Assembly (NCBI GenBank): GCA_020633515.1 | Contig: JACKDM010000071.1 | Coordinates: 1-19,476 of the forward strand | DNA from: Myxococcales bacterium | GTDB lineage: Bacteria; Myxococcota; Bradymonadia; UBA7976; UBA1532 | Length of the DNA: 19,476 bases | Reading direction: 5' to 3' | Part shown: in pieces, positions 14,670 to 19,476 of the stretch | Numbering within the stretch: position 1 is the stretch's first letter | Layout: each line of letters opens with the position of its first letter | Program-made: the position numbers and the translations under genes | The notes under the pieces: model-generated | Databases searched by the model: none | Seen by the model: only the letters and a program-made list of their open reading frames with translations | What the model was told of the DNA's origin: nothing

Positions 14670-15386
14670 TCAGCCATCACTCCCGGCGCCGATCGGCCGC
14701 CACTCCGCGAGCGTCACATCCCAGCGATGGCCGCGCCCCGGCACGCCGAGGTGGCGCCGATCGTCGGCGGTCACCTCGACCGGCGCGCCGTCGACGAGGC
14801 GGATCCGGCAGATCGAGCCGTTGCCGACCGGCGGCCCCCCGGCGAGCCCCGCCCACTCGATCGCCATCGGCTGCCCGGTCAGGTGGGTGAGCACGCCGCG
14901 GATCACGCCGCCGTGCGCGACGATCAGCGCCCGCTCGCCGCCGAGCGGGCGCACCACCTCGTCGAACCACCGCCCCACCCGCGCCTGCACCGCGTGCCAG
15001 CTCTCGCCGCCCTCGACCGTGAAGTGCAGCCGATCGCCGAAGGCATCGGCCGCGGCGAGCCAGTCATCGCGGCGCTTGCCATGCAGCGCGCCCATGTCGA
15101 TCTCACGCAGCGCCGGCGGGAAGAACAATGGCACGCAGTCATCGCTCGGCCGCGCCTCGAGGACGCGGGCGAGGGTCAGCACCGCGCGCTCGAGCGGCGA
15201 GCAGAAGGCGCGGTCGATCCGCTCCCCCGCGAGCGCCCGCCCGGCGGCGGCGGCCTGCTCGATCCCGGCGGCGGTCAGCCGACCGCGGCGCGGATCCTGG
15301 CCCTGCAAGGTGCGGCTGCGGTTCTCGTGGGTCTCGCCGTGGCGGATGAGGACGACCTCGGTCACGGAGTGCTCGGGCTCGGCCAC
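14670..15386 (-). CDS. Histidine phosphatase (phosphoglycerate mutase-like) family
   Basis: From the GTG at 15384-15386 the protein has 238 residues. It has the RHG motif LIRHGETHENR with the phospho-accepting His16, CSPLERA (62-68) with its substrate-binding Arg, REID with Glu95, and LIVAHGGVIRG with the second catalytic His158. These are the full active site of the branch-1 histidine phosphatase superfamily, which includes cofactor-dependent phosphoglycerate mutases, CobC-like phosphatases and broad phosphatases. The substrate cannot be told; a CobC role is possible but unsupported by neighbours. The frame is open to 15461, but the earlier stretch is Arg/Ala low complexity, and GAGGAG lies ten bases before the chosen GTG. 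Cytoplasmic. Divergent from the APC-Usp gene across a 238-bp spacer. Confidence 0.9.
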   Translation of the reverse strand: MAEPEHSVTEVVLIRHGETHENRSRTLQGQDPRRGRLTAAGIEQAAAAGRALAGERIDRAFCSPLERAVLTLARVLEARPSDDCVPLFFPPALREIDMGALHGKRRDDWLAAADAFGDRLHFTVEGGESWHAVQARVGRWFDEVVRPLGGERALIVAHGGVIRGVLTHLTGQPMAIEWAGLAGGPPVGNGSICRIRLVDGAPVEVTADDRRHLGVPGRGHRWDVTLAEWRPIGAGSDG

Positions 15387-15624
15387 TGCTCGTCGTCTCC
15401 TCACGCTCGGCACTGCCCGGCGCGCCGCGCGCCCGGCTCCCGTCGCCGAGGCCGGCGGCATCCTACAGCGTAGAGCCCGCCGCGCGCACGCCCCCCGATC
15501 AGCGCCGCGCGTCGAGGTGTCCGCGCACTCGGACCATCCACTCCCCCACCCGACCGATCCCCACGAGCGCCGGCCACCCGACGCCGTTGCGTGACGACCG
15601 CCGCCGCCCCATCATCGGCCCCCC

Positions 15625-17880
15625 ATGTCGAAGCTCGCCCCGATGACCCTCCCGCCCGGCACCCTCCCGGGCGCCGTCACCCCGCCCCGCATCGGCCTCC
15701 TCGGCGCCACCGGCATCGGCGTCGGCGCCATCGTCGGCGGCGGCATCCTCGCGCTCTCCGGCACCGCCTTCGCGCTCACCGGCGCCGGCGCGCTGCTCGC
15801 CTTCGCGCTCAACGGCCTCATCGCCGTCATCACCGCGCTCTCCTTCGCCGAGCTCGCCACGGCCTTCCCGCGCTCCGGCGGCCCCTATGTCTTCGCCCGC
15901 CGCGTCGTCTCGGTCGGCGCCGCGTTCGGCGTCGGCTGGGTCGTCTGGTTCGCCTCGATCGTCGCCGCCGCGCTCTACGCCCGCGGCTTCGCGGCCTTCG
16001 CCGTCGAGGCGCTGCGGCACGTCATCGACCCCGCGTGGCTCGGCGGCCCCACCCAGACCGCGCTCGCCGTCGCCACCACGCTCGTCTGCGGCCTCCTCCT
16101 CATCCGCGCGAGCGGCGGCGGCGGCCACGCGGTCAACGTCGGCAAGGTCGTCGTCTTCGCCATCCTCATCCTCGGCGGCCTCTGGGCCTGGATCGCCGAT
16201 CCGCCGAGCACGCCCCGCTTCACCCCGCTCCTGCCCCACGGCCCGCTCGGGCTCCTGCAGGCCATGGGCGCCACCTTCATCGCGCTGCAAGGCTTCGACC
16301 TCGTCGCCGCCGTCGCCGGCGAGATCGACGCCCCCCGCCGCACCCTGCCCCGCGCGATGCTGCTCGCGCTCGGCATCGCGCTCCTCGTCTACCTGCCGCT
16401 CCTCACCGTCATCCTCGCCGCCGGCGTCGCCGACGGCGGCCCCGGCATCGCCGCGCTCGCCCGCGACAACCCCGACACCATCGTCGCGCTCGCCGCCGAG
16501 CGCATGCTCGGCCCCGCCGGCTACTGGCTCGTCGTCGTCGCCGGCCTGCTCTCGATGGCCTCGGCGCTGCTCGCCAACGTCTTCGCCGCCGCCCGCATCG
16601 CGCAGGCCATGGGCCGCGACCGCGCGCTCCCCGTCGCGCTCCGCCGCGTGCACCCCGTCCAAGGCACGCCCTCCGTCGCGCTCCTCGTCACCGTCGGGAT
16701 CGGCGCCCTCACCCTCCTCGCGATCAGCGACGTCGCCGCCGCCGGCGCCGCCTCCTCGCTCATCTTCCTCATCGCCTTCGCGCTCGCCCACGTCCTCTGC
16801 GTCGTCACCCGCGCCCGCAAGCCCGACCACGACGGCTTCCGCGTCCCCGGCTGGCCCTGGGTCCCGCTCATCGGCGCGCTCGCCTGCGGCGGCCTCGCGA
16901 TCTATCAAGCCATGGCCGTGCCCGCCGCCGGCGCCGTCACCACCGTCTGGCTCGCGCTCGGCGCCGGCGCCTACCTGCTCTCGTTCGGCCGCCGCGCCCG
17001 CGTCTTCGACGCCGCCTCCGAGCAGGCCGACCCCGACCTGCTCGAGCTCCGCGGCCGCAGCCCGCTCGTGCTCGTGCCCGTCGCCAACCCCCGCAACGCC
17101 TCCACCCTCGCCCGCGTCGCCACCAACCTCGCCCCGCCCCGCGTCGGCCGCATCCTGCTCTTCAACGTCATCCGTCCCCCCCGCCTCGACGAATCGCAGA
17201 GCGGCCCCGAGCTCGACCGCGCCCTCGACGACGCCACCCGCACCATGCGCGACAGCCTCGCCGCCACCATGCGCGCCGGCCTGCGCTGCGAGGGCCTCAC
17301 CACCGTCGGCCCCGATCCCTGGCGCGCCATCCGCCGCGCCGCCGTCACCCACCGCTGCGCGACCGTGCTCATGGGCCTCTCCGACCTCGCCTCCGACGAG
17401 GCCGTCGCCCGCATCGAAGCCCTCGCCAGCGCGCTCGAGTCGAACCTCGTCCTCCTCCGCGCCCTCCCCGACCACGCCCCCGCGAGCATCCGCCGCCTCC
17501 TCGTCCCCATCGGCGGCAAGGGCGTACACAACGCGCTCCGCGCCCGCCTCCTCGCCGGGCTGCACCGCGACGCCGGCGGCCGCCTCGAGGTCACCTACCT
17601 CCTCGTCGCCCCGCCCTCGATGAGCCCCGCCCGCCAGGCGCAGCTCGTGCGCGTACACGAAGAGCTCGTGCGCGACGAAGCCCGCCAGGTCCCCCGGGTG
17701 GTGCGGCTCGTCCAGAGCGACGACGTCGTCGCCGCCATCGTCGCCGAGGCCGCCGCCCACGACCTCCTCGTGATGGGGCTCACCCAGACCGCCAACGACA
17801 AGCGCGTCATCGGCCGCATCACCCGGGCGACGGTGCAGGCGACCGCCTGCCCGGTGATGCTCGTCTCTGCCCGGAGCTGA
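15625..17880 (+). CDS. APC-superfamily permease fused to two Usp domains
   Basis: This 751-residue protein has an N-terminal APC (amino acid-polyamine-organocation) transporter of about 12 membrane segments (24-455). Evidence is TM1 GATGIGVGAIVGGGILALSG (28-47), FAELATAFPRSGGPYVFARR (74-93) and FDLVAAVAGEIDAPRRTLPRA (224-244, here cited for FDLVAAVAGEI). The cytoplasmic C-terminus carries two universal-stress-protein-like domains, about 478-613 and 622-749; the second ends DLLVMGLT...RITRATVQATACPVMLV, the usual Usp end with a diverged G-x9-G region. By family it imports an amino acid or amine, and the Usp pair may sense nucleotide or stress state. ATG 15625 has no clear ribosome site; it fits the family's N-terminus. 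The stop is 3 bp from the convergent GST stop. Confidence 0.9.
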   Translation: MSKLAPMTLPPGTLPGAVTPPRIGLLGATGIGVGAIVGGGILALSGTAFALTGAGALLAFALNGLIAVITALSFAELATAFPRSGGPYVFARRVVSVGAAFGVGWVVWFASIVAAALYARGFAAFAVEALRHVIDPAWLGGPTQTALAVATTLVCGLLLIRASGGGGHAVNVGKVVVFAILILGGLWAWIADPPSTPRFTPLLPHGPLGLLQAMGATFIALQGFDLVAAVAGEIDAPRRTLPRAMLLALGIALLVYLPLLTVILAAGVADGGPGIAALARDNPDTIVALAAERMLGPAGYWLVVVAGLLSMASALLANVFAAARIAQAMGRDRALPVALRRVHPVQGTPSVALLVTVGIGALTLLAISDVAAAGAASSLIFLIAFALAHVLCVVTRARKPDHDGFRVPGWPWVPLIGALACGGLAIYQAMAVPAAGAVTTVWLALGAGAYLLSFGRRARVFDAASEQADPDLLELRGRSPLVLVPVANPRNASTLARVATNLAPPRVGRILLFNVIRPPRLDESQSGPELDRALDDATRTMRDSLAATMRAGLRCEGLTTVGPDPWRAIRRAAVTHRCATVLMGLSDLASDEAVARIEALASALESNLVLLRALPDHAPASIRRLLVPIGGKGVHNALRARLLAGLHRDAGGRLEVTYLLVAPPSMSPARQAQLVRVHEELVRDEARQVPRVVRLVQSDDVVAAIVAEAAAHDLLVMGLTQTANDKRVIGRITRATVQATACPVMLVSARS

Positions 17881-17883
17881 GGC

Positions 17884-18489
17884 TCAGCCCCCGTAGTAAT
17901 GCGCGAAGACCTGCTTGATCGCCGGCCGCCCCATGACCCGCCCGAGGTAGTCGGCGAGCGCGCCCTGCGGCGTGTAGCGCTTGTTCATCTTGAGCCAGTT
18001 GATCGTCGACCCGGCGAGCACATCGACCGCGGTGAAGTCATCGCCGAGCAGCCACGGCTTGTCACCGAGCTGCGTCGCATACACCGCGACCACCTCCTCG
18101 ATCCGGTGCAGCATCGCCTTCAGCTTCGCCTCGTCGCCCCGCTGCTCGGCCTCGTACGCCGCGATCGCCGCCGGCTCGACCGAGCCGAGGCCGTACACCA
18201 TGAAGGTCAGATACCGCCCGCGCCGCGGATCGCCCGGCGGCACGAACATCCCCGAGCCCGGCGCCTGCTCGGCGAGGTACTGACAGATCGCCGCCGTCTC
18301 GAACATGGTCGACCCGTCGTCGAGCTCGAGGCACGGGAGCTGCCCGAGCGGGTGCTTCGCGATGAACTCGGGGGTCTTGTGCTCACGGGCCTTGAAGTCG
18401 ACGTCGACGATCTCGACGTCGATCCCCAGCTCGGCGATGAGGAGCCGGGGCGTCATCGCGCGGGACATCGGGTGGAAGTAGAGCTTCAC
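17884..18489 (-). CDS. Glutathione S-transferase family protein
   Basis: The 201-residue protein has a thioredoxin-like N-terminal domain (1-80) starting KLYFHPMSRAMTPR. It has the cis-Pro loop LGQLPCLELDDG (about 48-59) and the glutathione-binding FETAAICQYLAE. The helical C-terminal domain carries LLGDDFTAVDVLAGSTINW, the N-capping-box region of the family. It likely conjugates glutathione or acts as a peroxidase or reductase on an unknown substrate in the cytoplasm. The catalytic residue is probably Ser or another residue near position 9. The start is GTG at 18487-18489, supported by AGGAG five bases upstream; the frame is open much further, but the upstream translation overlaps the divergent acyltransferase promoter and gene and has no family resemblance. 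Confidence 0.92.
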   Translation of the reverse strand: MKLYFHPMSRAMTPRLLIAELGIDVEIVDVDFKAREHKTPEFIAKHPLGQLPCLELDDGSTMFETAAICQYLAEQAPGSGMFVPPGDPRRGRYLTFMVYGLGSVEPAAIAAYEAEQRGDEAKLKAMLHRIEEVVAVYATQLGDKPWLLGDDFTAVDVLAGSTINWLKMNKRYTPQGALADYLGRVMGRPAIKQVFAHYYGG

Positions 18490-18611
18490 GGAGACTCCTG
18501 TTTGCGGCGCCCGACGCGGCGTGCGCCGGGGCGCAAGAGGACGCTCCATCACCCGACGCGGTCGCCGCCCGCCCGCAGCACCGCCACGAAGAGTGCACCC
18601 GCCCGCCGTTT

Positions 18612-18643
18612 TGTATACGGTGGCGCCGGCCAACCGCTGGGAG
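18612..18643 (+). promoter_or_regulatory. -10-like GTATAC box and Shine-Dalgarno of the acyltransferase
   Basis: TATACG (18614-18619) is a plausible -10 on the plus strand, and GGGAG (18639-18643) lies five bases before the GTG start. GTATAC is its own reverse complement, and the minus strand reads TATACA (18612-18617), so the same site could also serve the GST gene. No -35 was found for either direction. Confidence 0.35.
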
Positions 18644-18648
18644 ACCCC

Positions 18649-19425
18649 GTGAACGCCATCGTCGTCACCCCGCTCACCATCGCCGGGACCGTCGTCAAGA
18701 TCGTCGCCGGCCTGATCTGGCTCGGGCTGATCGTGGCCGTCCTCGTCCCGATCCTCATCGTGCTGCTGCCCTTCCGCCGCACCCGCATCGTGCTCACCAA
18801 CCACGCCGGCACCCTCATCGGCCGCTCGCTGCTCTGGCTCTCCGGCTGCCCGGTCGCCGTCGCCGGCCGCGAGCACGCCCGCACCGGCGAGTCGGTCATC
18901 TTCGTCGGCAACCACACCTCGCTGCTCGACACCTTCACCTCGATCTGGCTCGTGCCCGCCGGCACCGTCGGCATCGCCAAGAAGGAGCTCGTCTGGTACC
19001 CGTTCTTCGGGCAGGCGTGGTTCCTCTCCGGCCACCTCCTCATCGACCGCACCGACCCCGCCCGCTCGGTCGGCGCGCTCCGGGAGCTCGCGACCTACCT
19101 CCGCCGCAACCGCCTCAGCGTGCTGCTCTGGCCCGAGGGCACCCGCGCCGCCGACGGCCGCCTCCGCCCGTTCAAGAAGGGCTTCGCCCACATGGCGCTC
19201 CAGACCGGCCTGCCCGTCGTCCCGATGGTCACGAGCGGCGCCCACCTCGCATGGCGCAAGGGTCACATCGGCTTCAAGCCGGTCCCGATCCGCGTCGAGT
19301 TCCTGCCCCCGATCGAGACGACGCACTGGACGCTGGAGACCCTCGACACCCACATCGAAGAGGTCCGCCAGCGTTTCATCGCCGCCCTTCCGCCCGAGCA
19401 GCGCCCGACCGAGAGCCCCGCCTGA
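18649..19425 (+). CDS. plsC: PlsC-type 1-acyl-glycerol-3-phosphate acyltransferase
   Basis: The 258-residue protein has two possible N-terminal membrane segments (about 4-42) and the full acyltransferase motif set: NHTSLLD (88-94, catalytic His and Asp), GHLLIDRTD (128-136), WPEGTR (161-166) and LPVVPMV (188-194). This family transfers an acyl chain to lysophosphatidic acid at the inner membrane, making phosphatidic acid. A second PlsC-like enzyme for another lysolipid is possible. The start is GTG 18649 with GGGAG five bases upstream. The frame is open to 17899, but that region is the antisense of the GST gene. Length is normal for bacterial PlsC. It is divergent from the GST gene over 159 bp. 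Confidence 0.92.
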   Translation: MNAIVVTPLTIAGTVVKIVAGLIWLGLIVAVLVPILIVLLPFRRTRIVLTNHAGTLIGRSLLWLSGCPVAVAGREHARTGESVIFVGNHTSLLDTFTSIWLVPAGTVGIAKKELVWYPFFGQAWFLSGHLLIDRTDPARSVGALRELATYLRRNRLSVLLWPEGTRAADGRLRPFKKGFAHMALQTGLPVVPMVTSGAHLAWRKGHIGFKPVPIRVEFLPPIETTHWTLETLDTHIEEVRQRFIAALPPEQRPTESPA

Positions 19426-19476
19426 GCAGCGAAGCCATCGAGTCATTCATACCATCGGCGCCATCCATGCCATCGA
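19426..19476. other. Spacer after the acyltransferase, CCATC-rich
   Basis: These last 51 bases hold no gene. They repeat short CCATC/CCATCGA units, such as GCCATCGA at 19434 and GCCATCCATGCCATCGA near the end. A similar text is found in the 14636-14680 gap. Both follow the 3' end of a plus-strand gene. Confidence 0.5.

Noticed and set aside
15499..17760. 753-residue minus-strand frame opposite the APC-Usp gene
   Set aside because: Gly/Glu/Asp-rich shadow of a real membrane-protein gene.
17884..19446. GST frame extended to 520 residues, and acyltransferase frame extended to 508 residues
   Set aside because: The extensions are antisense to each other's genes and carry no family sequence; each true start has a Shine-Dalgarno site close by.
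1..19476. GATGGC/GCCATC as a genome-wide iterated signal
   Set aside because: It seems frequent, but many hits are Asp-Gly or Ala-Ile codon pairs; without counts against a codon-shuffled background it is not supported.
1..19476. tRNA, rRNA, CRISPR arrays, transposases, phage or defence genes
   Set aside because: Looked for on both strands; no cloverleaf with its TTCRA loop, no regular spacer array and no matching protein motifs were seen.

Overview
The window is very GC-rich (about 70% or more by eye) with almost every third codon position G or C. Large secreted proteins with Asp/Pro-rich or Gly-Glu linkers, several lipoproteins, a soluble Hanks-type Ser/Thr kinase carrying a TolB/FlgO-like domain and TPRs, and a FadL-type porin together suggest a Gram-negative member of Myxococcota (Polyangia-like). 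That placement is inference from gene style, not from a marker gene. No tRNA, rRNA, CRISPR array, transposase or phage gene was seen.

Layout. (1) 1-2694, plus strand: the 3' part of a secreted PKD/DUF2135-like protein with a (Gly-Glu)9 tract, a 198-aa membrane-anchored unknown and an HTTM-type membrane protein, tightly spaced. (2) 2663-5197, minus: Ser/Thr kinase whose 3' end overlaps the HTTM gene tail to tail. (3) 5413-5808, plus: YchJ-family protein. (4) 5809-6372: the only long gene-free stretch, full of hairpins, with a perfect 24-bp inverted repeat inside a second inverted repeat. (5) 6373-7886, minus: PiT-superfamily anion permease translationally coupled to a short CbiX/SirB chelatase. 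(6) 8004-12397, minus: cell-surface cluster running from a collagen-like secreted protein (frameshifted in this sequence) to a 140-aa lipoprotein, a FadL-family outer-membrane protein and an EF-hand lipoprotein. (7) 12512-14623, plus: sodium/solute symporter with extra N- and C-terminal parts. (8) 14670-15386, minus: histidine phosphatase. (9) 15625-17880, plus: APC permease fused to two Usp domains. (10) 17884-18489, minus: glutathione S-transferase. (11) 18649-19425, plus: PlsC-type acyltransferase.

How the genes fit together. The permease-chelatase pair recalls sulfate/siroheme operons, where a PiT-type sulfate permease sits with a sirohydrochlorin chelatase; the substrate here is not proven. 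The 8.0-12.4 kb cluster encodes only exported proteins with overlapping or near-overlapping junctions, so it may build one envelope structure. The remaining genes are ordinary single-gene units in divergent or convergent pairs. I did not find a clear new defence or mobile system. The best leads are the structured block at 5.8-6.35 kb and the surface cluster with its indel-damaged collagen-like gene.
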